The notes: a model not told the origin generated them from the letters alone. A DNA stretch of 64,000 nt from Parachlamydiales bacterium (GCA_023265455.1 JAHFTQ010000002.1:62001-126000), one strand, 5' to 3'. Positions 1 through 9,036 are shown, numbered from the stretch's first letter. Translations and numbers: made by a program.

Positions 1-417
1 AAGTCGGCAAGAGGTGACACCCTGCTCTTTGAGGCTGTACGGGGATTTTTTATCCCACTGAGACGGGAAGTAGTCATAGAAGAGCCGGTCCCTATAGGCG
101 CTACGCGTATATTGGTCGTGGTTTCCAGGGATACAAAAGACAGAAATGCCTTGTTTTTCCACGTCTTGAACGAAGGCAAGGCTTCTCTCAAATTCTGCAG
201 GTGAAGATGTCGTGGTTAAATCACCGGTGATTAGAAGATGGGTGATCCCGCTTTTGGCAAGGATCACCGGCAAAGAAGAGAGTCTTTCGTAGCTGAACAT
301 GCGCCTTCGTCCCAATAGAAAATTGAGATTTCCTAGCCACCGCTTGGAAAAAAACTGCGAAGGATTCCAATCCCAATTGGAAAAATGCAGATCCGACAAA
401 TGCGCAATTTTCAGCAA
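1..417 (-). CDS. Calcineurin-like metallophosphoesterase, N-terminal part (LpxG/YaeI-like)
   Basis: Translated on the minus strand from a TTG at 417-415, the first 139 residues are open to the window edge, so the C-terminus is missing. The metallophosphoesterase metal-binding motifs are visible in order: HLSDLHF near the N-terminus, HLLITGDLT about residue 60, and PGNHDQY about residue 100. The TTG is chosen because it follows the stop of the upstream gene (TAG at 421-419) and has a GGG-type ribosome site about ten bases ahead. In C. trachomatis a protein of this family (CT461, LpxG) cleaves UDP-2,3-diacylglucosamine in lipid A synthesis, and CT461 lies near swib and truA, which occur 32 kb away here. 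The family assignment is firm; the LpxG role is inference, since other phosphoesterases share these motifs. It is probably co-transcribed with the basic protein at 419-796. Confidence 0.8.
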   Translation of the reverse strand, partial: MLKIAHLSDLHFSNWDWNPSQFFSKRWLGNLNFLLGRRRMFSYERLSSLPVILAKSGITHLLITGDLTTTSSPAEFERSLAFVQDVEKQGISVFCIPGNHDQYTRSAYRDRLFYDYFPSQWDKKSPYSLKEQGVTSCRL

Positions 418-418
418 A

Positions 419-796
419 CTATTTGGACCCTTTTTTAGCTAAATGCCGAGTTAACATTTTTCTTTTATTCACATTTTGTTTTTCAAGGGTCTTAATCCAA
501 CGTTTACCTTCAACATGGACGATATGAGGAGGCGACTTTTCATCCACTGTGCCAGGAGTCGTCCGTTTAGAGACATGCGATTTCTTTTTCTGGGCTTTAT
601 CAGCAAGTCTTTCTTTGAAAGATTTCTGCAAAGAGATTTCTTTTTTGCGAACCTTAAGAGGGGCCCTGGACAACAGGTCTTTAGGTGTGATAACATCGCT
701 TTTAAGAATGGGTTCGGGCTGGAGGGTGGCTTTTTTAAGCTCTTTGTTCATTTTTTTGCGCAATTGAGCTGCCATGGGTTGCTTGGATTTGTTCAT
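419..796 (-). CDS. Lysine/arginine-rich small hypothetical protein
   Basis: A 125-residue, strongly basic protein with many Lys and Arg throughout, few hydrophobic residues, and no membrane segment or signal peptide. The start is supported by a GGAG ribosome-binding site seven bases before the ATG. Its stop codon lies one base ahead of the TTG start of the downstream phosphoesterase, so the two genes look translationally coupled. The overall composition suggests a nucleic-acid- or ribosome-associated protein, but no family is recognised and none is claimed. It is divergent from the SulP gene that starts about 30 bases away, so the short gap must carry both promoters. Confidence 0.6.
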   Translation of the reverse strand: MNKSKQPMAAQLRKKMNKELKKATLQPEPILKSDVITPKDLLSRAPLKVRKKEISLQKSFKERLADKAQKKKSHVSKRTTPGTVDEKSPPHIVHVEGKRWIKTLEKQNVNKRKMLTRHLAKKGSK

Positions 797-828
797 TGTT
801 GACTCCTATCATTTCATTATAGTTGAAA

Positions 829-2406
829 ATGTTTAAAAATTACCAGGAATTCATTCCGAAATCTTACCTTTGCTTTAAACGGTATTCGGCTGCAATCTTT
901 AAAAAAGACTTGATAGCGGGGGTGACTGTCGGCATTGTCGCCCTACCCATCGCAATGGCGTTTGCCATGGCTTCGGGTGTTTCGCCAGAGCGGGGGCTAT
1001 TTACAGCGATTGTGGCTGGGTTTCTCATTTCATTTCTGGGCGGCAGCAAGGTCCAGATTGGAGGCCCCACAGGAGCTTTTGTCGTGATCGTCTACAATAT
1101 CGTCCAAAGACATGGCTATGATGGCCTTATCATTGCGACCCTGATCGCGGGGGTTTTACTTATCCTCATGGGGATTTTTCGCTTAGGCAATCTGATTAAA
1201 TACATCCCTCACCCATTAACCGTGGGATTTACCACCGGTATAGCCTTGGTTGTTTTCTCTTCTCAAATCAAAGAACTATTAGGATTACAAATCGAGCATG
1301 TCCCTGTTCATTTTTTGGATAAATGGGGCGCCTATTTTCAAGCTGCACATACGACCCATCTATTGACAGCCATCTTAGGTCTTAGCACGCTCGGCTTTAT
1401 CCTGTTTTTGCGCCGTGTATTTCCCAAAGTTCCTTGGGGAATTGCCAGCATTATCATTGCAACGGTTGTCTGCTGGGGGTTACATCTAGAAGTCCCGACG
1501 ATTGGGTCTCGTTTTGGCGCGCTTCCTTCCCATCTCCCTAACCCTTGCTTTGATTTTGATCTCTCACGCATCTTTGATGTCATGCCCGATGCTATCACGA
1601 TTGCACTTCTGGCCGGGATCGAATCGCTCCTTTCGGCTGTGATCGCCGACACTGCAACGGGGGGTCGCCACAAACCAAACTGTGAGCTCATTGCGCAAGG
1701 GATTGCAAATCTCGGAGCGGTGATTTTTGGAGGCATGCCTGCAACCTCTGCCATTGCCAGGACAGCAACGAACATCAAGACGGGTGCACAAACCCCTTTA
1801 GCAGGGATGATCCACGCGGGGGTCCTCTTGTTCATTTTATGGACATGCTCTTCCATCGTTGTTCATATTCCCCTGGCTGCACTCTCAGCCATTTTGATGA
1901 TTGTCGCCTGGAATATGAGTGAACTGCCCCATTTTTTTAGGCTGATGAAAACCTCACGTGGAGATGTGACGATCTTGCTGACGGCCTTTTTCCTGACGAT
2001 TCTCGTTGACTTAACCGTTGCTGTCGAAGTGGGAATGATTTTGACGGCATTCTTATTTATGAAGCGGATGAGCGATGTCAAACATGTACTGGCACTTGAT
2101 CGGCGCCATCCCGAGCAAGGAATCGAGGTCTATGATATGCGAGGACCCTTCTTTTTTGGAGTGACAGACCAACTGAAAACCCTCTTCCATGAGATGGAAG
2201 CTCCTCCCCGACTCTTTATTTTGCGGATGAAACATGTGCCCCTCTTAGATGCAACGGCGCTTCAAACCCTGCAAGAGTTGCATGATCGGTATTCTCAGCT
2301 TGAAACCCAGCTCGTGCTAGCGGAAGTCCAGCCCGAGCCTGCCGCTCTTCTTCAGAAATACGGACTAGGTCATCTCATTGACGAAGGTAGAGGTAAAAAT
2401 CCTTGA
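829..2406 (+). CDS. SulP-family anion transporter with C-terminal STAS domain
   Basis: Inner-membrane carrier of the SulP/SLC26 family. About ten to twelve hydrophobic segments fill residues 25-410, including the family signature around GGPTGAFVV (about residue 80) and the SAIARTATN stretch (about residue 307) typical of SulP proteins. Residues about 430-520 form a STAS domain (LRMKHVPLLDATALQTL), which binds regulators in this family. Substrates in the family are sulfate, bicarbonate or dicarboxylates; the sequence does not decide between them. The length (525-527 residues) is typical. A TTG at 823 is an in-frame alternative start two codons upstream; the ATG at 829 is preferred. The 3' end overlaps the end of the convergent gene at 2375-2887 by 32 bases. 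Confidence 0.9.
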   Translation: MFKNYQEFIPKSYLCFKRYSAAIFKKDLIAGVTVGIVALPIAMAFAMASGVSPERGLFTAIVAGFLISFLGGSKVQIGGPTGAFVVIVYNIVQRHGYDGLIIATLIAGVLLILMGIFRLGNLIKYIPHPLTVGFTTGIALVVFSSQIKELLGLQIEHVPVHFLDKWGAYFQAAHTTHLLTAILGLSTLGFILFLRRVFPKVPWGIASIIIATVVCWGLHLEVPTIGSRFGALPSHLPNPCFDFDLSRIFDVMPDAITIALLAGIESLLSAVIADTATGGRHKPNCELIAQGIANLGAVIFGGMPATSAIARTATNIKTGAQTPLAGMIHAGVLLFILWTCSSIVVHIPLAALSAILMIVAWNMSELPHFFRLMKTSRGDVTILLTAFFLTILVDLTVAVEVGMILTAFLFMKRMSDVKHVLALDRRHPEQGIEVYDMRGPFFFGVTDQLKTLFHEMEAPPRLFILRMKHVPLLDATALQTLQELHDRYSQLETQLVLAEVQPEPAALLQKYGLGHLIDEGRGKNP

Positions 2407-2887
2407 TAGTTGATTGGTTGATGTAATTTTGACTCGTTACAGTATCGGAGACAAGCGCTAGAGTTAACACGACAAACTTGCAGCCACTGATAACTTTTGC
2501 AATTCCTGTTTCTGCTCGTAAAAACACTAATCCCGCGGGACATAGGAAAAGAATTTTGCTGCCGGATCGGAAAGCTTGGACACCTTCGCTAGCGAATTGA
2601 TAAGTTTCAGAGTTTAAGTTGGTCCATTTACAAATCGCCTTACAGATCAGGGGTGTGGGAAGTACAAATGCAATACCTATAACGGTACCAATGAGACGTG
2701 CTGTAGGCATTGGAACAAGAAAACAAGCTGCAGCCAGCAAATATTGAGAAATATCGAGTCCGTGAAGTATCCCTCTTCCAACGTTTGAGTCATCCGAGAA
2801 AAGTCTAATTCCTGCTTTTCTAAATAGCGCCTCTCCTATGCAAACCGCAGTGGCGCTGGTGGCTATGGTATTGAAAGTTAAGCTCAT
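2375..2887 (-). CDS. Small multi-pass membrane protein, unknown
   Basis: A 170-residue protein with three or four hydrophobic stretches (about residues 48-62, 64-84, 110-128 and 130-146) and no recognised motif. Its ATG follows the groEL-like stop codon at once and the ribosome-binding site GGAG overlaps that stop, so it is very likely co-translated with the chaperonin gene upstream. Closely spaced hydrophobic pairs are a common shape for chlamydial inclusion-membrane (Inc) proteins, but that is only a resemblance. The 3' end runs into the end of the convergent SulP gene. Confidence 0.55.
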   Translation of the reverse strand: MSLTFNTIATSATAVCIGEALFRKAGIRLFSDDSNVGRGILHGLDISQYLLAAACFLVPMPTARLIGTVIGIAFVLPTPLICKAICKWTNLNSETYQFASEGVQAFRSGSKILFLCPAGLVFLRAETGIAKVISGCKFVVLTLALVSDTVTSQNYINQSTIKDFYLYLRQ

Positions 2888-2890
2888 TTT

Positions 2891-4471
2891 TTACTCCGGA
2901 GCATTCCCAATAAGGACTTCGGATCGAAGAACAACACCTGCTGTCGAGATGGCAAATTGGAGTCCGTGTTGAACTACTTTGCGAGGATCGATGACTCCAG
3001 AGGCGAAGAGATCTTCAACCTGGAGCGTCAGCGCATTGAAACCAAAATTGACCTCTTTAGAGAGAACTTTTTCTAAGACAATCGATCCATCTTGTCCTGC
3101 ATTAGAGACGATTTGACGAAAAGGAGCTTCGCAGGCTTTCAACACGATGAGAGCGCCCGTCAGTTCATCTCCGACTAACCCCAGCGAAGATGCTGCTTTT
3201 GAGGCACGCAGGAGTGCAATTCCGCCTCCGGGAACAATCCCTTCTTCTAAGGCTGCTTTCGTTGAACTTAAACTATCTTCAAACATTTGTTTCTTTTGGT
3301 GCATTTCGGGCTCGGTTGTAGCTCCTACTCGGATAACAGCAACGCCTCCAGCAAGCTTGGCCTTCCGTTCTTCAAAATGATCTTTATCGTAGGAATTCGT
3401 AGACGCGAGACTCTCTGCTTCGATTTGCTGGATACGAGATTTGATGCGCGGCTGTTCGCCTTTACCACCGATCAGCGTGGTTTTCTCTTTTGTAACGACA
3501 ATTTTTTCTGCCTCTCCTAGTACATCAGTCGTGGCCTCATCCAAGTTCATTCCGGTCTCTTCGGAGACTACCGTAGCACCTGTCAAAATCGCGATGTCTT
3601 CAAGCATCGCTTTACGACGATCCCCAAAACCAGGAGCTTTGACAGCACAGACTTTTAAAGTTCCACGGAGCTTGTTAATCACTAAGGTTGAAAGGGCATC
3701 TCCTTCGATATCATCGGCAATGATGAGGAGTTCCCCCCCTGTTTTAGCAACGGTTTGGAGCAAGGGCAGAATATCTTGAATCGATTGGATTTTTTTATCA
3801 GTGATGAGGATTCTGGCGTTATGCATCTCAACAGATTGGTTGTCGGCATTCGTGCAGAAATAGGCGCTTGTGTACCCTCTTTCAAACTGCATTCCTTCCA
3901 CGGTCTCCAGGATCGTCTCTGTGATTTTTCCTTCCTCAATCGTGATGACGCCGCCTCTCCCAGCTTTTTTAATCGCCTCCGAGATGAACGTCCCGATCTC
4001 TTCATTTCCTGAAGCTGAGACCACAGCGATATTTTTTGTCTCTTGATCGTTTTTAATTGGCATAGAGAGTGCGGACAACTCTTTTAAGATAGCTTCCAGA
4101 GCTTTCTCCATCCCTCTTTTGATACCAATAGGACTAGCACCCGCAGAGATATTTTTGATTCCATTTTGGACAAGAGCGTTTAGCAAAAGAATCGTTGTCG
4201 TCGTGCCATCGCCACATTTTTCCTTCATCTTGGCAGCGGCTTCTTTCCCCATCGCAGCTCCCATATTGATGTACTGATCTTTGAACTCGATACCTTTGAC
4301 GATACTATTCCCATCGTTAGTCATCGTCGGAGCTCCCCAGCTAGCCTGCAGTCCCACATTGCGCCCGTTGGGGCCTATTGTGACGCCGACGACATCAGCA
4401 AGTTTTTCAATTCCTTCTCGTAGCTTCTCTCGAGCTTGTTCTTCAAAAATCAATTCTCTTGCTGTTGTCAT
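2891..4471 (-). CDS. GroEL-family chaperonin paralogue (Hsp60)
   Basis: A 526-residue group I chaperonin, alignable from end to end with GroEL. The ATPase residues are kept: Asp in TNDGNS (E. coli D52), Asp in GDGTTT (D87) and Asp in FEDSL (D398). The apical segment with GYTSAYF and KAPGFGDRRKAML is close to canonical. It differs from housekeeping GroEL in lacking the Gly-Gly-Met C-terminal tail (it ends IGNAPE), in having IGPNGR for LGPKGR, and in having no groES beside it. Chlamydiae usually carry three groEL genes, of which only one sits with groES; this is most likely one of the accessory copies. A small membrane protein follows in the same transcript. Confidence 0.88.
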   Translation of the reverse strand: MTTARELIFEEQAREKLREGIEKLADVVGVTIGPNGRNVGLQASWGAPTMTNDGNSIVKGIEFKDQYINMGAAMGKEAAAKMKEKCGDGTTTTILLLNALVQNGIKNISAGASPIGIKRGMEKALEAILKELSALSMPIKNDQETKNIAVVSASGNEEIGTFISEAIKKAGRGGVITIEEGKITETILETVEGMQFERGYTSAYFCTNADNQSVEMHNARILITDKKIQSIQDILPLLQTVAKTGGELLIIADDIEGDALSTLVINKLRGTLKVCAVKAPGFGDRRKAMLEDIAILTGATVVSEETGMNLDEATTDVLGEAEKIVVTKEKTTLIGGKGEQPRIKSRIQQIEAESLASTNSYDKDHFEERKAKLAGGVAVIRVGATTEPEMHQKKQMFEDSLSSTKAALEEGIVPGGGIALLRASKAASSLGLVGDELTGALIVLKACEAPFRQIVSNAGQDGSIVLEKVLSKEVNFGFNALTLQVEDLFASGVIDPRKVVQHGLQFAISTAGVVLRSEVLIGNAPE

Positions 4472-4489
4472 CCTAACCTCGGGTTAATA

Positions 4490-4655
4490 ACCTGAGTTTT
4501 GGGTTCATTTTATAGAGCCTTGCCACGCCTTTCGGGTAAATTTTACATTTTTCGGCTTGCCAAGATGCCCTTTGGAATATTGGCTGCGCCGAAAAATGCA
4601 AAATTTCCCTCGAAAATCGTGACAATCCTCTATAAAATGAACCCAAAACTCAGGT
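4490..4655. repeat. Foldback repeat family A, copy 1 (MITE-like)
   Basis: A 166-base near-complete palindrome. The outer arms ACCTGAGTTTTGGGTTCATT and its inverse complement delimit the unit, and inner arms around ATTTTTCGGC / GCCGAAAAAT continue the fold. A second, closely similar copy lies at 32454-32618. The copy here is flanked by TAATA on both sides, compatible with a target duplication, though a shorter TA or AAT reading cannot be excluded. It fills the gap between the groEL-like gene and tRNA-Cys. No transposase is encoded, so any mobility would have to be in trans. Confidence 0.8.
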
Positions 4656-4659
4656 TAAT

Positions 4660-4730
4660 AGGTGGCACTCGGAATCGAACCGAGGATGGAAGCTTTGCAG
4701 GCTTCTGCCTTACCGCTTGGCGATGCCACC
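4660..4730 (-). tRNA. tRNA-Cys (GCA)
   Basis: The minus strand folds as a 71-base tRNA: acceptor GGTGGCA paired with TGCCACC, T-loop GTTCGATTC, and anticodon loop CTGCAAA giving anticodon GCA. The discriminator base is U, as expected for cysteine. CCA is not encoded. It lies between foldback repeat A and the HD-domain gene. Confidence 0.93.
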
Positions 4731-4798
4731 GAAATTGGCTCATTATGCCCTTTGAAATGATACCGGTCAATTGTGAATTTTTTTATTTACGGAACAGC

Positions 4799-6943
4799 CT
4801 AATTAACTGAGAAAACTTCTTCGGATCTCCAGATAAAAGTCGCCTGTTTACTGGGGTATTTAATACGGGGGTGTGAAGTGGCGATGAGTGCATGAACGAA
4901 AGCTTTTTTAATCGCTTCAATTTCATCGAATGTCAGGTGAGATGCATCAAGCTGGTGCTCGCGAATTTTATCACCGACAATGGTTTCCACTAATGCTACG
5001 ATCTCTTTTTCTGCAAAGGTCTCCAACGATCTGAAAGCGGCTTCAACAGAGTCTGAAAGCATAATGACCGCTGATTCACGAGAGCGCGGCAATGGCCCTG
5101 GATAACGAAATCTGCTCTCTTCCATGATTTTATCTTTCATGCGGCATTGTTTCACTTCCTCATGATAAAAATAATAGACCAGACCCGTTCCATGATGCTC
5201 GCGGATCACATCGATAATATTGGTAGGAAGCTTATATTCCTCAGCCAGTTTTATCCCTTCAAGGACATGAGAAATAATCACTTCAGCTGACTCAAGAGGA
5301 GTGAGCAATTTGTGTACATTTGGTAATGAAAATTGATTCTCCGAGAAATACTGAGGTTGAGACAATTTGCCGATATCGTGAAAAAGTGAAGCCACACGGC
5401 AAAAGACAGGACTTGCATTGATGGCAATGGCTGCTTCTTCTGCTAAAGCTGCTACTGCCAAAGAGTGTCGATAAGTCCCTGGAGCTTCGAGATTCAAACG
5501 CCGCAGTAAGGGATGGCTCAGATCACCTGATTCAAAGAGTGTCATATCTGTCACAATTCCGAAAGCGGATTCCAAGAGAGGTAAGACTACAATAATCAAA
5601 ACAGCAGTAATCGTCATCCAAATCAACGTGCTGGCTAAATCTATCAGTACACAGCAATTCCAAAAATGATTTTCCATCATGTTAAAAGCCAGCACCATTG
5701 GGATCGTCATTAGCCATAATTTTGCACAGATCCCGAAAATTTCTTTCCGTTTTCTCACCGTTTTTACCAAGACAACCGTCATGAGCGCTGTCACAACATT
5801 GATAATCAAGAAAGAATGCGAATACCAACTGAGCGTCAAGCAGAGCATCAACATGGCGAATTTCGAAATAAGGATCGCCACTTTTTTATCTATTAGGATC
5901 GCGAGTAGAAGCGTCAAGGAAGGGAGCACTAATTGATACCTGCAAAGCTCTGCGAGCTCTCCTCCTTTGTTAAGGATCAGATATTCAGCCAACCTCGCTA
6001 AACCCAAAGTGAGAATGACAAGAGCAACAATCAATATTTTTTTGGAATATGATTGGAGAATTTGAGGATAGAAAACCTTGAGATACATAACCCCAAAAAA
6101 AGTTAAAATAGCTGATAAAACTAAGTTGCCAAGCAAAGAAAGGGGAGTCACTAGACGGTGCTCATTTAGCAACATTTTTTTCATACCCTTCATCATATCA
6201 ACGTGTCGCACAGTGATTTTATCTCCGGCATCGATAATACGCATCCCGGGAGGAACTTTGGTCATTTTAAGAGGAATCGCTTCCTTAATCACTTGGGAAA
6301 GATAATTTTGTCTTTCAAAATCTTCTTGCATCATCCAAAAATTGCCCACATACTGCTGAAGAATAAATTCCGCTGCAGGAGTCAAAAATTGTTCCGGAAA
6401 AGCTCTCTGCTCAATTTTTTTCCAAATTGCATTTGGCAACTTTTCCTTCTCTCCATCTGGGCTATAAACGATGTAATCACTATAAGGGTGTCTGATCTGC
6501 GTGAGCTTTACAATCGTTCGAGCATCGGTAAACCGAATATGCTGAAGCGTCTCCCTGAGTGTTTCGCTAGCTCTAATCAATTCGTCGAAAGTCACTGTAG
6601 AAAGCGTTTGGCGCCACTGAGGATTTTCGACTAATCCTTTCTGAATTTTTTTTTCGACTGCAAAAATCTCTTTGCCAGGAATGCGATAAATCTTGCCAAG
6701 ATCACGGATCGATTCCTCTCTTAAAAGATGGGTCGCTTCCGTGTCAGGAAATTCAAAGCCTTTCTGGGAAAAAATATATTTCCTAGCGGTCCCATTCAAT
6801 TCCAAATGATCAGTCTGGGTCTCTCTTAAATACAGAAAACACGTCAAAAAGATCACAAAAAAAAGCGCTAAAAGCCCATTTTGCAACCACCCTTTCTCTT
6901 TAAGCCGAGAAAATCTAGACGCTAATCGTAGATTCTTACCCAT
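4799..6943 (-). CDS. PgpH-type 7TM membrane HD phosphohydrolase
   Basis: A 714-residue inner-membrane protein. One membrane segment (about residues 22-42) is followed by a long extracytoplasmic 7TMR-HDED-like region (to about 270), seven hydrophobic helices (about 275-475), and a cytoplasmic HD domain (about 500-680). HD-domain ligands are visible: YRHSLAVA, the HD pair in LFHDIGK, the ISHVLEG histidine and IREHHG. This architecture is that of the PgpH/YqfF family, whose studied members hydrolyse cyclic di-AMP; chlamydiae make c-di-AMP, so that role is likely but not shown here. The ATG directly follows GAGGT, an unusually short spacing for a ribosome-binding site. Confidence 0.88.
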   Translation of the reverse strand: MGKNLRLASRFSRLKEKGWLQNGLLALFFVIFLTCFLYLRETQTDHLELNGTARKYIFSQKGFEFPDTEATHLLREESIRDLGKIYRIPGKEIFAVEKKIQKGLVENPQWRQTLSTVTFDELIRASETLRETLQHIRFTDARTIVKLTQIRHPYSDYIVYSPDGEKEKLPNAIWKKIEQRAFPEQFLTPAAEFILQQYVGNFWMMQEDFERQNYLSQVIKEAIPLKMTKVPPGMRIIDAGDKITVRHVDMMKGMKKMLLNEHRLVTPLSLLGNLVLSAILTFFGVMYLKVFYPQILQSYSKKILIVALVILTLGLARLAEYLILNKGGELAELCRYQLVLPSLTLLLAILIDKKVAILISKFAMLMLCLTLSWYSHSFLIINVVTALMTVVLVKTVRKRKEIFGICAKLWLMTIPMVLAFNMMENHFWNCCVLIDLASTLIWMTITAVLIIVVLPLLESAFGIVTDMTLFESGDLSHPLLRRLNLEAPGTYRHSLAVAALAEEAAIAINASPVFCRVASLFHDIGKLSQPQYFSENQFSLPNVHKLLTPLESAEVIISHVLEGIKLAEEYKLPTNIIDVIREHHGTGLVYYFYHEEVKQCRMKDKIMEESRFRYPGPLPRSRESAVIMLSDSVEAAFRSLETFAEKEIVALVETIVGDKIREHQLDASHLTFDEIEAIKKAFVHALIATSHPRIKYPSKQATFIWRSEEVFSVN

Positions 6944-7033
6944 ACCTCAAAGCATGCTCCAAAGTTGATTTAACGGCAATGGGACCTAGATCCACTCTTG
7001 CATCCCCTACCAAAATTCTATATAATTCGCCTC

Positions 7034-8425
7034 ATGTACCAAAACATTTCTAGAAAATACCGCCCTCAGACATTCCAAAGCATCGTGGGGCAAGATGCCA
7101 TTGTGACAACACTCAAAAATGCCGTTAAACTCGGCAAAATCGCACCTGCTTATCTCTTTTGCGGATGCCGCGGAACGGGAAAAACGACACTGGCTCGCCT
7201 CTTTGCTAAAACCCTGAACTGCCACCGTCTTCAAGATAATTTCGAGCCTTGTAACGCATGCCCCTCTTGCCTAGCGATTATGCAAGGAAAATCTTTGGAC
7301 GTCATGGAAATCGACGGCGCTTCTAATCGAGGCATTGATGACATCCGACAAATCAATGAAACCGTCGGTTACGCTGCAACCCAAAGCACCTATAAAATTT
7401 ACATTATCGACGAAGTGCACATGCTGACCAAAGAGGCGTTCAATGCGCTTCTTAAAACCCTTGAAGAGCCTCCTTCGACGGTCAAATTTTTCTTTGCGAC
7501 AACAGAGCCTCATAAAGTCCTTCCCACGATTACGAGTCGCTGTCAGCGATTTGACCTCCACCGCTTGTCACCCGAGCAAATCGTCTCCAAATTGCAGCAA
7601 ATCGCTACCGACCTAGGAGCTACTGTTCAACCAGAAGCCTTTCAACTGATTGCACACGTTGCCGAAGGAGGACTCAGAGATGCCGAGTCTCTTCTCGACC
7701 AACTCCTCTGCTATACCAACGGCCCCTTAACGTATGATGAGACCGCTCAAATTTTGGGTATCAGCCCCCGCTCGCTTTATTTCCGTCTGGACCACGCGAT
7801 CGCCTCTTACCATCTCTCGTTTGCCTTTGAGCTCGCCTCTGAGATTTTCTCTTCAGGGAAAGATCTCTCTGTCTTCCTCGATGGCCTCATAGAACACTAC
7901 CGAACCCTTTTGCTCCTCAAACTCCAGCTTTCCCCCTCTTCTTACCTCTCAGAAAAAGATCGGCAAGAGTACTCTCAGTCGGCGGCTTTCTATACCCAAG
8001 AGCATTGTTTGGCCCTCATCGATTACTTAATGCATTGGTACAAAGAGATCCACCGGACACCTTTCAAACGCGTGACTTTAGAAATGATTTTACTCCACCT
8101 AATCCGCAGTCAAAAAAGGGTTTCTCTACCCCAGCTCGTCCGCCGTTTAGAAGAACTCTCCAACCCTCATTCACCCCCCGTGCAGGAAAAAGCTCCCCTC
8201 AAACCCCAGCCCTTACCACCCAAGGCTGAAGAGCCTCCAGCTTCCCTAGCACCCATCTCCCAACCGCAACTAGCTCCGCCTCCTGAAATCGCCCAAGAGC
8301 CGATTTCCGAGAATAAACCCACCGAGCCTCTTGCCACTAAAAATGAAAGGCAGCAAAAAAGCCGTCATGATACACTCCTGCGCTTTGCAGCTGTCGAACT
8401 CGAAGGTGTCATTAAAAGAGATTAA
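7034..8425 (+). CDS. dnaX: DNA polymerase III subunit gamma/tau
   Basis: Clamp-loader ATPase of the replicative polymerase. From the ATG at 7034 the protein begins MYQNISRKYRPQTF, the usual DnaX start; an in-frame ATG 12 codons upstream would add an atypical leader. Visible features are the Walker A motif GCRGTGKTT, the four-cysteine zinc motif CNACPSC with a preceding Cys, Walker B/DExx IIDEVHM, and the sensor/arginine-finger region ITSRCQRFDL. After about residue 370 the sequence becomes proline-rich and short, so the tau-specific C-terminal region is reduced compared with E. coli. It is followed after 9 bases by the ybaB homologue, a widely conserved pair. Confidence 0.95.
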   Translation: MYQNISRKYRPQTFQSIVGQDAIVTTLKNAVKLGKIAPAYLFCGCRGTGKTTLARLFAKTLNCHRLQDNFEPCNACPSCLAIMQGKSLDVMEIDGASNRGIDDIRQINETVGYAATQSTYKIYIIDEVHMLTKEAFNALLKTLEEPPSTVKFFFATTEPHKVLPTITSRCQRFDLHRLSPEQIVSKLQQIATDLGATVQPEAFQLIAHVAEGGLRDAESLLDQLLCYTNGPLTYDETAQILGISPRSLYFRLDHAIASYHLSFAFELASEIFSSGKDLSVFLDGLIEHYRTLLLLKLQLSPSSYLSEKDRQEYSQSAAFYTQEHCLALIDYLMHWYKEIHRTPFKRVTLEMILLHLIRSQKRVSLPQLVRRLEELSNPHSPPVQEKAPLKPQPLPPKAEEPPASLAPISQPQLAPPPEIAQEPISENKPTEPLATKNERQQKSRHDTLLRFAAVELEGVIKRD

Positions 8426-8434
8426 AGGTAATTT

Positions 8435-8734
8435 ATGGGAAGCGGATTTTCAAAACTCAAAAAGCAAGCTAAACTCCTCGGTGCACAATATGAAAAAATA
8501 CAAGAGGAGATGCGCCAATTCACAGCGACGGGAAGCGCCGGTAATGGCCTCGTCACTCTTGTTCTCAATGGAGAGCATGAGATGAAAGATCTTCAGATCA
8601 AACCCGATTGCGTCAACCCCAGCGACATCGAAGGACTGCAAGATCTGATCCGCAGTGCCTACAGCGATGCCCTGCAGAAAATCCAAGCTCACCGCGCAGA
8701 GCAAAATCCCCAATCGGGATTTCCCTCATTCTAA
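8435..8734 (+). CDS. YbaB/EbfC-family nucleoid-associated protein
   Basis: A 99-residue DNA-binding protein of the YbaB/EbfC family: an N-terminal coiled-coil helix (residues 5-35), the core strand segment GNGLVTLVLNGEHEMKDL, and a C-terminal helix with DLIRSAYSDALQK. These small dimers bind DNA with little sequence preference; in Borrelia and others they influence gene expression. An AAAGG ribosome site precedes the ATG, and the gene directly follows dnaX in what is probably one transcript. Confidence 0.9.
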   Translation: MGSGFSKLKKQAKLLGAQYEKIQEEMRQFTATGSAGNGLVTLVLNGEHEMKDLQIKPDCVNPSDIEGLQDLIRSAYSDALQKIQAHRAEQNPQSGFPSF

Positions 8735-8869
8735 TCTTTTCAAAGGTAAATTTGGATGTTGTCTAAAATTATCGCTATTTGCTGCTGCGTCAAATCTTAT
8801 GCAAAAGTCGCGCAGCCTGCGCGACAAATGGTGGATGGAATTCCCTCATTTTGCCTTCCTTATACGACA

Positions 8870-9036
8870 TAATACCATTTCCAGAAAATAAAGTCATATT
8901 CTAGCTGCGTGAAAGCTGCCGGAATTCCACGATCGTAAGTGGGTTAGTATTAACTCAATACAAACCCACTTACGATCGTGAAATTGCGGCGCTTTGACGC
9001 GCTAGAATGTGGCTTTATTTTCTGGAAGTGGTATAA
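8870..9036. repeat. Foldback repeat family B
   Basis: A long imperfect palindrome between ybaB and the next gene. The outer arms ATACCATTTCCAGAAAATAA (left) and its near inverse complement before GGTATA (right) enclose a second stretch, and the centre is a perfect 18-base inverted repeat at 8928-8945 / 8963-8980 (CACGATCGTAAGTGGGTT). The end sequence ATACCATTTCYAGAAAAT recurs at about 25684-25701 without a partner arm. No gene lies in 8735-9100; apart from this element only a weak hairpin at 8807-8825 is visible there. Confidence 0.75.

Noticed and set aside
1338..1856. 172-residue frame opposite the SulP gene
   Set aside because: Antisense shadow of a membrane protein gene with a clear family match; no start signal.
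8807..8825. Hairpin GTCGCGCA-GCC-TGCGCGAC as a ybaB terminator
   Set aside because: It is about 70 bases past the stop and has no T run on the plus strand; left unassigned.
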